From Hyphomicrobiaceae bacterium (GTDB lineage Bacteria > Pseudomonadota > Alphaproteobacteria > Rhizobiales > Hyphomicrobiaceae), in contig JALHMC010000006.1 in the NCBI GenBank assembly GCA_022844225.1, positions 1 through 64,000 on the forward strand: 64,000 nt of DNA, read 5' to 3'. Position numbers and translations under genes: made by a program. Under the pieces are notes generated by a model that did not search any database, had not been told where the DNA came from, and was given only the letters and a program-made list of their open reading frames with translations. How positions within the stretch are numbered: position 1 is the first letter of the stretch; every line of letters begins with the position of its first letter. Positions 34,594-44,165 of the stretch are shown piece after piece.

Positions 34594-35517
34594 TCAGCGC
34601 GCCGTCCGGCTCGTCCCATCCGAGGCCTGTAGCACCACCGCGATCAGGATGAGGGCCCCGCCGGCCAGGACCGCCAATGTCGTGGTCTCATTGTAGACGA
34701 GGTAGGTCCAGAAGGGCGCGGCCACCGTCTCCGACTGGGCGAGCATGACCAGCGTAACACCGGGAACCAGCCTCGATCCGCGGGCGAAGAGCACGAGGCC
34801 GATTGCGAGAATGACGCCGCCATGCAAAAGGCCAAGGGCCACGTCACCGATAGCCGGTACGAGCGGAAGATCGAGCCAGAACAGGAAGCCGAGGCTCAGC
34901 AAAGCCGTCAGAATACCGACGGCGACGAGCGCTGCGTCGAGGTCCTCCGGCCTGGCACCCCGGGTAGCGAGCGAATAGACCGCAAACGCCAGGGCCGTTG
35001 CCAGAGCCAAAGATCGAGCCAGCCATTCGCCCTCCCAGAGTCCGCTGTGAAGCCCGTCGGTCTCGAGGCTGAGGCCGCTCATGAGGGCGACGCCGCCGAG
35101 CGCGACCACGATCGCCAGAACGCTCAAAGACCCGATCCGCTCGCCGAGGATAGGCCGTGCGAGGACGGCTGCCATAAGCGGCGCGAGCGACATCAGGAAG
35201 AAGACCTCGGCTGTATTGCCGAGTTTTATGGCGGCGATGAAGCAAGCCTGGCTGGCAACCATAGCCACGACGGAGACCCAGGCGAACGCGCCGAGTCGCC
35301 TGAGCTGAACCAGCGGATTGATGCGGTGCCGGTAGAGCGCGACAACGGTAAGCACGATGCCAAAGCCGATGGCTCGCCAGAGCAGATATTGCCAAGCGTC
35401 GCTCGAGCCAGCGCCTTTGACGCAGAGCACCCCGAGGCTCAACACCAATCCCGCGAGCAGGACGAGGGCGCAACCAGCGACATACGATTGCCCGGGTGGC
35501 CGGAGTGGCTTCTGCAT
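34594..35517 (-). CDS. DMT-superfamily EamA transporter
   Basis: The 307-residue protein has about ten hydrophobic segments arranged as two EamA repeats (about 15-145 and 160-300). The second repeat carries the conserved VPGVTLVMLAQSETVAAPFWTYLVYNE, which resembles the EamA signature around a P-x-x-A motif. Such proteins export amino acids, nucleosides or other metabolites. The basic N terminus (MQKPLRPPGQSY) precedes TM1. The substrate is unknown, and it stands alone, convergent with glnA. Confidence 0.87.
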   Translation of the reverse strand: MQKPLRPPGQSYVAGCALVLLAGLVLSLGVLCVKGAGSSDAWQYLLWRAIGFGIVLTVVALYRHRINPLVQLRRLGAFAWVSVVAMVASQACFIAAIKLGNTAEVFFLMSLAPLMAAVLARPILGERIGSLSVLAIVVALGGVALMSGLSLETDGLHSGLWEGEWLARSLALATALAFAVYSLATRGARPEDLDAALVAVGILTALLSLGFLFWLDLPLVPAIGDVALGLLHGGVILAIGLVLFARGSRLVPGVTLVMLAQSETVAAPFWTYLVYNETTTLAVLAGGALILIAVVLQASDGTSRTAR

Positions 35518-35762
35518 GCTCGGTCCCTCGTCAGAACGGCCGGTACGATTCGTGGTTGACAGTAAGGGTGGTGGGACGGGGCGCGGTCACAAGCGCCGCT
35601 GCCTTGCCTCGTTCGGCAGTCCGGCGGTTCTCTTCCAACCTTTGCGCGAATGGGATCGAGCACCGGATGGATTCGACGTTGCTCGCCGCGACGGCCTCGT
35701 CCACGATCCGGCAAGCCCAGGACGCGCCGGCGCGGTGGTCGGGCACAAGGGAGACGAGTTGA

Positions 35763-36551
35763 ATGGGACAGCATGATTTTTCCGGCCAGAGCGCCGTCGT
35801 GACCGGATCGAGCCGGGGGATCGGCGCGGCGATCGCCGTCGAATTGGCGCGATGCGGTGCACGGCTGACGTTGACGGGTCGCGACAACGCCGCGCTGACA
35901 GATGTCGCCAGAGCGGTCGAGACGGCGAGCGGCATTCGCCCCGCTGTCGTCGTCTGCGATCTGCGCGAGGCGCGCACTGCCCGAATGGTCGTCGATGCTG
36001 CAATGACGGCGCACGGGCGTCTCGACATCCTCGTCAACAACGCAGGAGCCACCAAGCGCGGCGACTTCCTGACCCTCACCGACGCGGATTTTCTCGACGG
36101 GTTCGCGCTCAAGTTTCACGGCGCGGTTCGCATGACGCAGGCCGCTTGGCCGCACCTCGTCACCTCGCAGGGCAAGTTGGTCAACATCGTTGGAATTGGC
36201 TCGCTGACGCCGGCCAAGGACTTCACAATCGGCGGTCCCGTTAACTCGGCACTGATCAATTTCACGAAGGCGATCGCCGATCGGGGATTGTCCGACGGCG
36301 TGCGCGTCAATGCCGTCAACCCCGGCCATATCGTCACCGACCGATTGCGCCGCCGCGTCGAGGCCTTGGCGAAGGCTGAAGGCATCACCTACGCCGAGGC
36401 CGAGGAGCGCTCGCGGCACGAGCACGGCATCCTGCGGTTTGGATCGTCTGAGGAAATCGCCCACCTCGTCGCATTCCTCTGCTCGGATCGCGCAACCTAT
36501 ATCCACGGCTCCACCATCGAGATCGACGGCGGCGCGACCAAGGGCCTCTGA
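35763..36551 (+). CDS. SDR-family protein lacking the catalytic Ser-Tyr-Lys
   Basis: The 262-residue protein has a normal SDR cofactor half: TGSSRGIGAAIAVELARCG and NNAGATKRGDFLT, with the N-terminal glycine-rich loop. The catalytic region reads VNIVGIGSLTPAKDFTIGGPVNSALINFTK. Where classical SDRs have YxxxK there are Gly and Asn, and the SSIAG Ser is replaced by GIGS. It may be a non-classical SDR with a different mechanism or an NAD(P)-binding pseudoenzyme. It lies between the DMT gene and a Bug receptor. The ATG at 35763 follows GGAGACGAG. Confidence 0.8.
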   Translation: MGQHDFSGQSAVVTGSSRGIGAAIAVELARCGARLTLTGRDNAALTDVARAVETASGIRPAVVVCDLREARTARMVVDAAMTAHGRLDILVNNAGATKRGDFLTLTDADFLDGFALKFHGAVRMTQAAWPHLVTSQGKLVNIVGIGSLTPAKDFTIGGPVNSALINFTKAIADRGLSDGVRVNAVNPGHIVTDRLRRRVEALAKAEGITYAEAEERSRHEHGILRFGSSEEIAHLVAFLCSDRATYIHGSTIEIDGGATKGL

Positions 36552-36620
36552 ACACGGGCGGGCAGGACGCTGAGGAGCAGGCTCGGCCGTACCCCATTGG
36601 ATCGGCCGATGCCCGCGATG

Positions 36621-37586
36621 CTATTGCTGGGGAATGTTCGCGGCCTTGAGCGCCGAATTCCAGACCGCGATCTGATCGGCCATGTAGGCCTTCAGCTCTT
36701 CGGGCGTGGAGGGCTTCGGCGCGAAGCCTTGCGCCTGCACCTGCTGTCTGATCTCGGGATTGTTGAGAACGGCCGTCATCTCTTTGTTCATCCGCGCCAC
36801 GATTTCGGCCGGCAGCCCTGCGGGTCCGACCAGCGCGAACCACGGGCCGACCGGCAGCTTTGGCTGCCCTTGCTCGATCAATGTCGGTACGTCGGGCAGA
36901 AGCGGACTGCGCTCCGTCAGCGTCGTCGCAAGCGCACGCAGCTTGCCGGCCTTGATGTGCGGCAGCACGGTCGTCGGCGTCGAGTTCATGAGCTGAACGC
37001 GGCCGGACAGGAGGTCGACGATGGCATCGGGCTCGGTCTTGTAGGGGATGTGCTCCATCTCAATGCCCGCAGCCGATGCGAACAAGGTCGTGGCCACGAT
37101 CGCAAACGTGTTGCCGGACGCGTAATTGAGCTTCTTCGGATTGGCCTTGGCATATGCAACCAGTTCCGAGATGGACTTCGCCGGAACCTCCGGATGAACA
37201 GCGAAGAAGAATGTGTTCTCGCCGAGGAACGTCACGGGCGTGAAGTCGGCCATCACGTCGTAGGGCGTCTCCTTCATCAGGTTAGGCACGACCGCAAGCG
37301 GGCTGTTGGTGCCGAACAGGAAGGTGTAGCCGTCCGGCGCCGAGCGCTTCACCTCGACAGCGGCGATCGACCCGTTGGCGCCGGGCTTCGCTACAACCAC
37401 GATTGGCTGGCCGAGCGATTTCGTGAGCTCGTTGCCCATGATCCGAGCCAGCGCGTCCGTAGCAGAGCCGGCACCGAACGGAATGACGAATTTGATCGGC
37501 TTCGACGGATAGGGTTGCGCAGCAGCAGCACTCGCGCACAAGCCAACGATTGCCGCAAGCGCGGCACTAAAGAGCTTTCTCAACAC
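36621..37586 (-). CDS. Bug/TctC-family periplasmic substrate-binding receptor (solitary)
   Basis: The 321-residue protein has a signal peptide (LRKLFSAALAAIVGLCASAAAAQ), then the mature start PYPSKPIKFVIPFGAGSATDALARIM. This is the Bug family hallmark, with GAGSATD in place of GGxTD, and further blocks include DGYTFLFGTN and ASAAGIEMEHIPYK. Bug proteins bind carboxylates for the tripartite TctBA transporter. No TctA/TctB is adjacent, so it is probably an orphan receptor sharing a transporter elsewhere or signalling. A GTG start at 37586 or TTG at 37583 is proposed behind GGGAGG; the longer frame from 37781 runs into the divergent SDR. Confidence 0.87.
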   Translation of the reverse strand: MLRKLFSAALAAIVGLCASAAAAQPYPSKPIKFVIPFGAGSATDALARIMGNELTKSLGQPIVVVAKPGANGSIAAVEVKRSAPDGYTFLFGTNSPLAVVPNLMKETPYDVMADFTPVTFLGENTFFFAVHPEVPAKSISELVAYAKANPKKLNYASGNTFAIVATTLFASAAGIEMEHIPYKTEPDAIVDLLSGRVQLMNSTPTTVLPHIKAGKLRALATTLTERSPLLPDVPTLIEQGQPKLPVGPWFALVGPAGLPAEIVARMNKEMTAVLNNPEIRQQVQAQGFAPKPSTPEELKAYMADQIAVWNSALKAANIPQQ

Positions 37587-37779
37587 GGACCTCCCAGATT
37601 TTACGTTTCTTGGCTGACGGAACCTAGTCGCAGGAGCGCTCGATGACAACGGCCGGCGAATGCCGTCTGGATAGCGCTGGGGCCGGCCGAAATGGGGCCT
37701 TCTTTTCGCGGGTGCTGGACGGCGGTTCTTTTCCGGCGAACAATCGCGCCGACAAGAACGAGATAGGAGGAAACGGGCC

Positions 37780-38544
37780 ATGCGCTTTCAAGAAAAGGTC
37801 GCATTGATCACGGCCGCAGCGAGTGGCATCGGGCGCGCGACGGCGGACATCATCGCCGCCGAGGGAGGTACCGTCGCCCTCGTGGACAACAACAAGGAGC
37901 GCCTGGAGGCGGCAGCCGCCGACATTGGGGCCAAGGGCGGGACGGCCTACCCCTACAACGCCAACGCGCTGGACGCGGCACAAGTGGATGGCCTTGTAAC
38001 AGATGTAGCCAAGCGCTTCGGTCGTATCGACATCCTCATGAACGGCGTCGGCGGCTCAACAATTATCGCCAAGCCCAACGCCGAAACCGATGAGCTGACG
38101 CTCGCCGACTGGCAGGCCATCGTCGACTTCAACTTGAACGGCACGTTCCTCTTCACGCACGCGGTCATTCCCATAATGAAGCGCCAGAAGAGCGGCAAGA
38201 TCGTCAACATTGCCTCGATTGCCGGGCGCGGAAAAAGCGTGGCCTCGTCTTCAGCGTATGCCGCTGCCAAAGGCGGCGTGATCGCCTTCACGACGAAGCT
38301 CGCTTCGGAACTCGGTCCGCACGGCATCAACGTCAACGCGATCGCACCCTCGATGACGCTGACTGAGCGGATCGGGCCGCGCTTCGAGCAGCAGCCGCCA
38401 GAGAAGAAGGCGGAGCAGATCGAGCGCACGCCGCTCCGTCGTATGGCACTGGCAGTCGATCAGGCCAATGTCATCGCGTTTCTCGCCTCGTCTCACGCCG
38501 ATTTCGTCACAGGTCTCACCATCGACGTCACTGGCGGCCTCTGA
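37780..38544 (+). CDS. Short-chain dehydrogenase/reductase (classical SDR)
   Basis: The 254-residue protein has TAAASGIGRATADIIAAEG for cofactor binding and the catalytic Ser in NIASIAG with YAAAK. The C-terminal TGLTIDVTGGL motif is typical of FabG-like oligomeric SDRs. Asp36-type VDNNKERL suggests NAD(H) use. An alpha/beta hydrolase follows 30 bases later, and the pair diverges from the solitary Bug receptor, so they may metabolise the compound it captures, which is an inference. The substrate is unknown. Confidence 0.9.
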   Translation: MRFQEKVALITAAASGIGRATADIIAAEGGTVALVDNNKERLEAAAADIGAKGGTAYPYNANALDAAQVDGLVTDVAKRFGRIDILMNGVGGSTIIAKPNAETDELTLADWQAIVDFNLNGTFLFTHAVIPIMKRQKSGKIVNIASIAGRGKSVASSSAYAAAKGGVIAFTTKLASELGPHGINVNAIAPSMTLTERIGPRFEQQPPEKKAEQIERTPLRRMALAVDQANVIAFLASSHADFVTGLTIDVTGGL

Positions 38545-38574
38545 GCCGCCGCATTGAACCCTCCGGAGCATCCC

Positions 38575-39264
38575 ATGACCACGTTCGTTCTCATTCACGG
38601 TGCCTATCAGGGTGGCTGGATCTGGCAGCGCATCTCGTCACGACTGCGCGCCCAGGGCCACACCGTCTACGCCCCAACCCTCGATGGTTGCGGCGAGCGG
38701 AAGTCCGCCATGCGACCCGGCATAACTACGGAAACGCATGGTCAGGAGATTGCCGATCTCTTGTTCTATGAGGACTTGAGGGACGTGGTGCTGGTCGGGA
38801 CCTCGTCCGGTGGAATGGTCATGGCGGCTGCCGCCGAGCGCGCGCCGGATCGGGTCGCCCGAGTCGTGTTCGCTGATGCACTCGCTCTTTTCGACGGCGA
38901 GAAGATCCGCGACATCGTCAAGCGCCCGGCGTCGATTGAGGGCGAGATTGCGATCGGCCCCAATCGCGAGGACGCCGCCGGCCGGCTGTTCGCAGACCTC
39001 GACGAGGCCACGAAGAACTGGGCGGCAGACCGCATCACGCTGCATCCGCGGGCCTGCTTCTTCGAGCCGGTGAAACTCCCCCGCTTCTGGGATATGCCGT
39101 GGAAGGCCTCCGTACTGTATTGCTCGCAGGCGCCCAATCCCGGCGAAGCCCACATCCGCCGCTCTTGCGATAGGCTGAAGGGGCGGTGGCACGTCATCGA
39201 CACCGGCCATTATCCCATGCTTTCGACGCCGGACGAGCTGACGCGCTTCATTCTCGACGCCTGA
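38575..39264 (+). CDS. Alpha/beta-hydrolase fold esterase
   Basis: The 229-residue protein has the oxyanion-hole segment LIHGAYQGGWIW, the nucleophile Ser in GTSSGG (about 80), and the catalytic His in DTGHYPMLSTPDEL near the C terminus. This pattern is found in the EstC/methyl-esterase-like AB hydrolases. It is 30 bases after the SDR, with CGGAG 7 bases before the ATG at 38575; a TTG at 38554 is also open. It likely cleaves an ester or lactone. Confidence 0.85.
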   Translation: MTTFVLIHGAYQGGWIWQRISSRLRAQGHTVYAPTLDGCGERKSAMRPGITTETHGQEIADLLFYEDLRDVVLVGTSSGGMVMAAAAERAPDRVARVVFADALALFDGEKIRDIVKRPASIEGEIAIGPNREDAAGRLFADLDEATKNWAADRITLHPRACFFEPVKLPRFWDMPWKASVLYCSQAPNPGEAHIRRSCDRLKGRWHVIDTGHYPMLSTPDELTRFILDA

Positions 39265-39402
39265 CGCAGGCGACGCCGCAGTTGTGCTTTTGATCGTGCT
39301 CGTGCGTTCCCGCCTTGAGAGCATGGGGTGTGTCGGACGCTTGCCGCGTCGTACTGGCGTGCTAGGCCTGCTTGGATAGCTACTTGGCACGCGAGTCGCG
39401 CA

Positions 39403-41190
39403 TTGGCAGCAGCAGACGTCGATATCCAGTCGTTGATCGATCCCTTGCTCGTGCTTGGGACGGCAGGTGTCGTCGTGCCGCTCGTTCGTCATTTCGGCAT
39501 CAGCCCAGTGCTCGGCTATCTCGCGGCAGGCGCGATCATCGGTCCGCTGGGCCTCGGTTCACTCAAGTACGAGTGGCCGCTGCTTCACTTTCTCACTATC
39601 CGTGATGCTCAGAACGTCGCCGGAATAGCCGAGTTCGGCGTCGTGTTCCTTCTGTTTCTGATCGGTCTGGAGCTGTCGCTCGGGCGCCTCTCGACCATGC
39701 GCCGGTTGGTATTCGGGCTGGGCGGCCTACAGGTGGTCATCACGTCGGCGGCCCTGTTCGGCGTTTGTCTGTTGCTCGGGATCGAGGCCGCGGCAGCGCT
39801 GGTGCTCGGGCTATGCCTTGCGCTTTCGTCGACCGCGATCGTGCTTGAAGTGCTGTCGCAGAACAAGCGCATGGCAACGACGGGTGGGCGGGCCGCCTTT
39901 TCCGTGTTGCTTGCTCAAGATCTGGCTGTGATTCCGCTGTTCCTTTTGATTGCAGTTCTGGGTGCGTCAAGCAATGGCAGCGTGCTCGGCAGTCTTGCGA
40001 TGGCAATGTTCCAGGCGTCATTGGCACTTCTCGTGATCGTCACGGCCGGACGGTTTCTGCTGCGCCCTCTGCTGCGGCTCGTGGCGGCCTCGGGCGCATC
40101 TGAATTGTTCATCGCCGCAACGCTTTTCGTCGTGGTGGGGGCCGGTGTAGCGGCAGCGCTCGCAGGCCTGTCGATGGCCCTCGGCGCGTTTGTCGCGGGC
40201 CTGATGATCGCCGAGACCGAGTACAGGAAGCACGTCGAGGCCATCATCGAGCCGTTCAAGGCGCTGCTGCTCGGCGTCTTCTTCTTCACCATCGGCATGC
40301 GCATCGACGTCCGGGCTCTGATCAGCGAGCCGTTGGCCATCGGCTTGGCCGTAGTGGCGCTGATCGCTCTGAAAATGACCATTGTGATGGGACTGATGCG
40401 GCTTTTCCGACTGCCGCAGCCGGCCATTATGGAGGTGAGCCCGATGCTTGGGCCGGGGGGCGAGTTCGCTTTCGTCGGCATCGGCCTGGCCACCGCGGCA
40501 AATCTGGTCGGAGCCAGGGAGGCAGCATTTGCCCTCGCGGTAACGGCACTGGGCATGGCGCTGATCCCGCTTCTCCACCAGTTGGGTCGCAAGGCCGCGG
40601 GTTTGATGCAAGAACCGACACACGCCGAGCCGCCGATACCGCCGCATAGCGAGACGGGCCACACCATCATCGTCGGACACGGCCGGGTCGGGCGGATGGT
40701 CGCCGAGATGCTCGAGCGCCATGCTCAGCCGTTTCTCGCCACCGACAGTGATCCGGCAACCGTGTCCAGCGAACGGCGTCGCAATCGACCGATATATTTC
40801 GGCAATGCCGTGGAGCCCGGCTATCTCGAGCGGTGCGGATTGGCCGAGGCGAAGGCACTCGTTCTTACCATCCATGATCGCAAGGCGATCGACGCGATCG
40901 TGGAGCGCGTGCGCGCTGCCTACCCCGGCCTTACGATTGTCGCTCGCGCACGCGACGCAGCGCACGCCCGCCATCTCTATGCGATCGGCGTGACCGATGC
41001 CGTGCCCGAGACCATCGAAGCCAGCCTGCAGCTTTCGGAGGCGGTCCTCGTGGGGATCGGCGTTGCCACCGGGCCCGTGATCGCCTCGATCCACGAGCGC
41101 CGCGACGAGTTTCGCCACGAGTTGCAAGAGGCGGCGCTTCGCGCGGGCCGAGATGCGGCACTCTCGATTCGTGCACCCACTCGCCGTTGA
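39403..41190 (+). CDS. Kef-type monovalent cation:proton antiporter with RCK/TrkA-N domain
   Basis: The 595-residue protein has an N-terminal CPA2 antiporter domain of about 12 TM (GYLAAGAIIGPLGLG; LALSSTAIVLEVLSQNKRM; ALGAFVAGLMIAETEYRKHVE, where the KefC-type Q/N-E membrane motifs lie). A C-terminal RCK/TrkA-N domain (IIVGHGRVGRMVAEMLERH, about 450-560) binds a nucleotide. It resembles KefB/KefC and is likely K+/H+ or Na+/H+ exchange under redox or electrophile control. No KefF/KefG partner is adjacent. The start is unclear: a TTG at 39403 or a GTG at 39328 are both open without a strong ribosome site. Confidence 0.88.
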   Translation: MAAADVDIQSLIDPLLVLGTAGVVVPLVRHFGISPVLGYLAAGAIIGPLGLGSLKYEWPLLHFLTIRDAQNVAGIAEFGVVFLLFLIGLELSLGRLSTMRRLVFGLGGLQVVITSAALFGVCLLLGIEAAAALVLGLCLALSSTAIVLEVLSQNKRMATTGGRAAFSVLLAQDLAVIPLFLLIAVLGASSNGSVLGSLAMAMFQASLALLVIVTAGRFLLRPLLRLVAASGASELFIAATLFVVVGAGVAAALAGLSMALGAFVAGLMIAETEYRKHVEAIIEPFKALLLGVFFFTIGMRIDVRALISEPLAIGLAVVALIALKMTIVMGLMRLFRLPQPAIMEVSPMLGPGGEFAFVGIGLATAANLVGAREAAFALAVTALGMALIPLLHQLGRKAAGLMQEPTHAEPPIPPHSETGHTIIVGHGRVGRMVAEMLERHAQPFLATDSDPATVSSERRRNRPIYFGNAVEPGYLERCGLAEAKALVLTIHDRKAIDAIVERVRAAYPGLTIVARARDAAHARHLYAIGVTDAVPETIEASLQLSEAVLVGIGVATGPVIASIHERRDEFRHELQEAALRAGRDAALSIRAPTRR

Positions 41191-41209
41191 GAGTGAGGCG
41201 TTATCAGCG

Positions 41210-42463
41210 TCACAAGCCGGACCGGGCCCGCTGCTCGACCCCGATCAGACCCCAGATAATCGCCAGTAGAATGTAGAAGTGCCGCCAATGGTCAGTGTCG
41301 ATGACAAGGCCCTCGAACACGTTCGCCGCGAAGGAGGCATAGGCGATCAGGAACAGCGGCCGCGTCGCGGTGCCGCGCACAACGTGCGCAAGGCCAGCGG
41401 CGAGTGTCGACGCCACGGCTGCGATATAGAGAAGTCCTCCGAGCCATCCGGCGTTGAGAAACATCGAGAGAAAGACGTTGTGCACGTCTTCGGGATGGTA
41501 ATTGGCGGCGAACTGCTTCGCGCCCAGTCCCAGCGGATTGGTGAGGATCAGGCCGATCGCCTTCTCTTGCCCGCCGAACCGGCCCTGGGGTCCTACGTCG
41601 TAGCCTTGCACCAGCGTCGAGCGCTCGGCGAGGAGGCGAGCCACCTCGTCGAGCTGGAGAGCGGCGAGCAGGGCCGCGGCTGCGAGCGCCGCTCCCAGTA
41701 CAGCCAGAAGAAGGAGACGCGCCCGCGCGGCCGCCGTGCTGAGTGTGATCAGCGTCAACGCGCCATAGAGGGCGAGTGCGACCGCCATGTTGAACCACGC
41801 TCCGCGAGAAAAGCTGAGCAGAAGGGCCAGAACCAGAACGCCCAGGCCGGCGAGGTCGAGCAACGGCCACCGCGCCTCGCGATGCAGCACGCGATGACCG
41901 AGGTAGAGCATGGCCGGCACGAGGAACGGGCCTAGCACGTTTGGATCTTTGAACGTGCCGGCGGCACGGCCGTGGCGCGTGAAGAGATCGAACGCCCCTG
42001 GCGCAAGATTGAAATAACCAACGAGACCGGCGATGGCCGCCACCAGTGCTGCAACGACCCATGCGCCGAGGACGAGGCGCGTGTGCCGTTCCGGATCGAG
42101 CGCGATGAACGCGGCAAGCACCAGGAACGCGGCGTAGAGGTAGAACGAGATGGCCGTGTGGCGTGCCGAATCTGCGATGTCCTGAGAGGCGCTCGCAGCG
42201 ATAAGGGCACCCGCCCCGCAGCCGAGCCAAAGCAGAAGCTGCAGGAGCATCCCCGGTGAATACGTCTGGAGCCCGGCAAGCGGCAGCAGAACCACCAGAC
42301 CGAGCATTAGGAGATCGACCGGTGCGGGCTCGCTGAACACCACACCCGAGGCCGCGACGGCCAGGAACACGCCGACCCGCGCGAAGCTCGCCAGATTTAT
42401 CGTCAGGCCGGCATCATTGCCGACTGGCTCGAAGCTGCGTCCGCGGCGTACGGCGATCGTCAT
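41210..42463 (-). CDS. O-antigen ligase/polymerase (Wzy-like) family membrane protein
   Basis: The 417-residue protein has about ten to twelve hydrophobic segments and a large periplasmic loop with the family-typical RFGGQEKAIGLILTNPLGLGAKQF and NYHPEDVHNVFLSMFLNAGWLGG (the H-N-x-F signature). Such proteins polymerise or ligate exopolysaccharide/O-antigen repeat units in the periplasmic face of the membrane. The position next to the initiating transferase, GT4 and export lipoprotein argues for a Wzy role rather than WaaL. It is last in the minus-strand unit and starts 25 bases after the phosphoglycosyltransferase stop. Confidence 0.88.
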   Translation of the reverse strand: MTIAVRRGRSFEPVGNDAGLTINLASFARVGVFLAVAASGVVFSEPAPVDLLMLGLVVLLPLAGLQTYSPGMLLQLLLWLGCGAGALIAASASQDIADSARHTAISFYLYAAFLVLAAFIALDPERHTRLVLGAWVVAALVAAIAGLVGYFNLAPGAFDLFTRHGRAAGTFKDPNVLGPFLVPAMLYLGHRVLHREARWPLLDLAGLGVLVLALLLSFSRGAWFNMAVALALYGALTLITLSTAAARARLLLLAVLGAALAAAALLAALQLDEVARLLAERSTLVQGYDVGPQGRFGGQEKAIGLILTNPLGLGAKQFAANYHPEDVHNVFLSMFLNAGWLGGLLYIAAVASTLAAGLAHVVRGTATRPLFLIAYASFAANVFEGLVIDTDHWRHFYILLAIIWGLIGVEQRARSGL

Positions 42464-42488
42464 CGCAGATGCTCCTCCGGTTGCCGGC

Positions 42489-43988
42489 TCAGTACGCGTT
42501 GTCGGACTTGAGCAGAGCCAGCGGCGTCCGCGCGAGGATGTAGACGTCGAGCAGGAGCGACCAGCTCTCGATGTACTCGAGGTCGGCGGCGATGCGCCCC
42601 TTGAGCTTTTCCTCGGTATCCGTCTCTCCGCGCCAACCGCGGATCTGGGCGAGTCCGGTGATGCCGGGCTTCACTTTGTGGCGGGCGAAATAGCCATCCG
42701 CGACCTCGTGGTAGAGGCGGTCAGCCGCCTTGGCATGCAGGGCGTGAGGGCGCGGACCGACGAGGGACAGCGTACCCGTGAGCACGTTGAAGAGCTGTGG
42801 CAACTCGTCGAGCGAAGTCTTGCGGATGATCCGGCCCACCCGTGTCACGCGTGGGTCACCCTTGGTGACGAGCCGGCTCGCGGTGGCGTCCGATTGCTCG
42901 ACGTACATGGAGCGGAATTGCCACACGTCGATCAGCTCGTTGTTGAAGCCGAGACGCTTCTGGCGGAACAAGGCCGGCCCCTTGCTGTCGATGCGTACGG
43001 CGAGAGCGACCAGGGCCATCACCGGGGCCAGCGCCATGATCGCGAGCGCGGCCACCGTACGATCGAACACCGCCTTCACGAGCTGGTCCCATTCATCGAG
43101 CGGCCGATCGAGGATGTCGAGAAGGGGTACGGATCCGACATGGCTGTAGGCACGCGGTCCGAAGCGTAAGGCGCTGGCATGTGCGGCGAGACGGATGTCC
43201 ACCGGCAGCACCCACAGCTTTTTGAGGATCTCGAGCAGTCGCCGTTCAGCTGTGACCGGCAGCGACAGGATGAGGAGGTCGATGTCGTTGGTTCGGCAGA
43301 AAGCGACGAGCTGGTCCACGTTGCCAAGCATCGGATAGCCGGCGAGGCTGTCGGGACTGCGGTCCGTGCCTCGGTCATCGAAGATGCCGGCGATGCGCAC
43401 GTCGCTGTCCTGGTCGGCCTCGAGACGCGCTACCAGCTCGCCGCCGGCCTCGCCCGCTCCGAACACGACGGCGCGGCGATTGAGGCGGCCGGCATCGCTG
43501 AGCCGGCGAATGACAGTGCGAGCAGCAACCCGTACCGCAAAGGTGCTGGCGAGCCCGCCGCCGAGCCACAGCATCAGCCAGCCCCGCGAGAATTCGTCTC
43601 CAGCCTTGAGGAGGAACAGGGCGCCGACCAGCAAGCCCAGGGCCGACAGCCAGGCCATCGCGATGCGCCACAAGTGACGCAACGGCGACCTGAGGCTCCC
43701 AACCCCATAAAGGCCGATCCGTTCGGACACCACGACGCCGGTCAAGGAAGCTGCCAGGATCGCGATCGGATAATGATTGGTGAGCGCTTCCGCGAGGCCG
43801 ACCCAGGCGGCGGCCAGGCTGAAGCCGGATAATGCAAGCGCGACCAGCTCCACCCCCCCTGCGACGCCAGCGACGAGCAGCGGAGAAATGCGCCCACTGC
43901 GGGAACTGCGAAGCGTGCGGCTCGCGCCGGCCGCAGCGAGGGCGTGCTCGAGAGAAGCGGTGTTGGACGGGCTCTGGGCATTGAACAT
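42489..43988 (-). CDS. Undecaprenyl-phosphate glucose/galactose phosphotransferase (WcaJ/PssY type)
   Basis: The 499-residue protein has about five N-terminal hydrophobic segments (33-150). A Rossmann-like CoA-binding-type domain follows (RRAVVFGAGEAGGELVARLE). The C-terminal bacterial sugar transferase domain includes KRLGFNNELIDVWQFRSMYVE and SLDELPQLFNVLTGTLSLVGPRP. It would start repeat-unit synthesis by moving a hexose-1-phosphate onto undecaprenyl phosphate. The ATG at 43988 gives the usual long cytoplasmic N terminus. It sits between the Wzy-like and GT4 genes of the polysaccharide cluster. Confidence 0.93.
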   Translation of the reverse strand: MFNAQSPSNTASLEHALAAAGASRTLRSSRSGRISPLLVAGVAGGVELVALALSGFSLAAAWVGLAEALTNHYPIAILAASLTGVVVSERIGLYGVGSLRSPLRHLWRIAMAWLSALGLLVGALFLLKAGDEFSRGWLMLWLGGGLASTFAVRVAARTVIRRLSDAGRLNRRAVVFGAGEAGGELVARLEADQDSDVRIAGIFDDRGTDRSPDSLAGYPMLGNVDQLVAFCRTNDIDLLILSLPVTAERRLLEILKKLWVLPVDIRLAAHASALRFGPRAYSHVGSVPLLDILDRPLDEWDQLVKAVFDRTVAALAIMALAPVMALVALAVRIDSKGPALFRQKRLGFNNELIDVWQFRSMYVEQSDATASRLVTKGDPRVTRVGRIIRKTSLDELPQLFNVLTGTLSLVGPRPHALHAKAADRLYHEVADGYFARHKVKPGITGLAQIRGWRGETDTEEKLKGRIAADLEYIESWSLLLDVYILARTPLALLKSDNAY

Positions 43989-44165
43989 TGCGGCGTGGCC
44001 TGGTTTCGAATGTGTGAACCTGTTGCCGTGCCAGGAGCACATCGCGTGCCAAGCCGAAGTGGTCGGTAATCGTCGAGAAAGATGGGTGTCCGGCTGTTAA
44101 TGCTGAAGAGGCGTCCCGAAGCGAGACGACCCGAAACGCCGGGCGGCCCACTTGTCCGCAATCGA

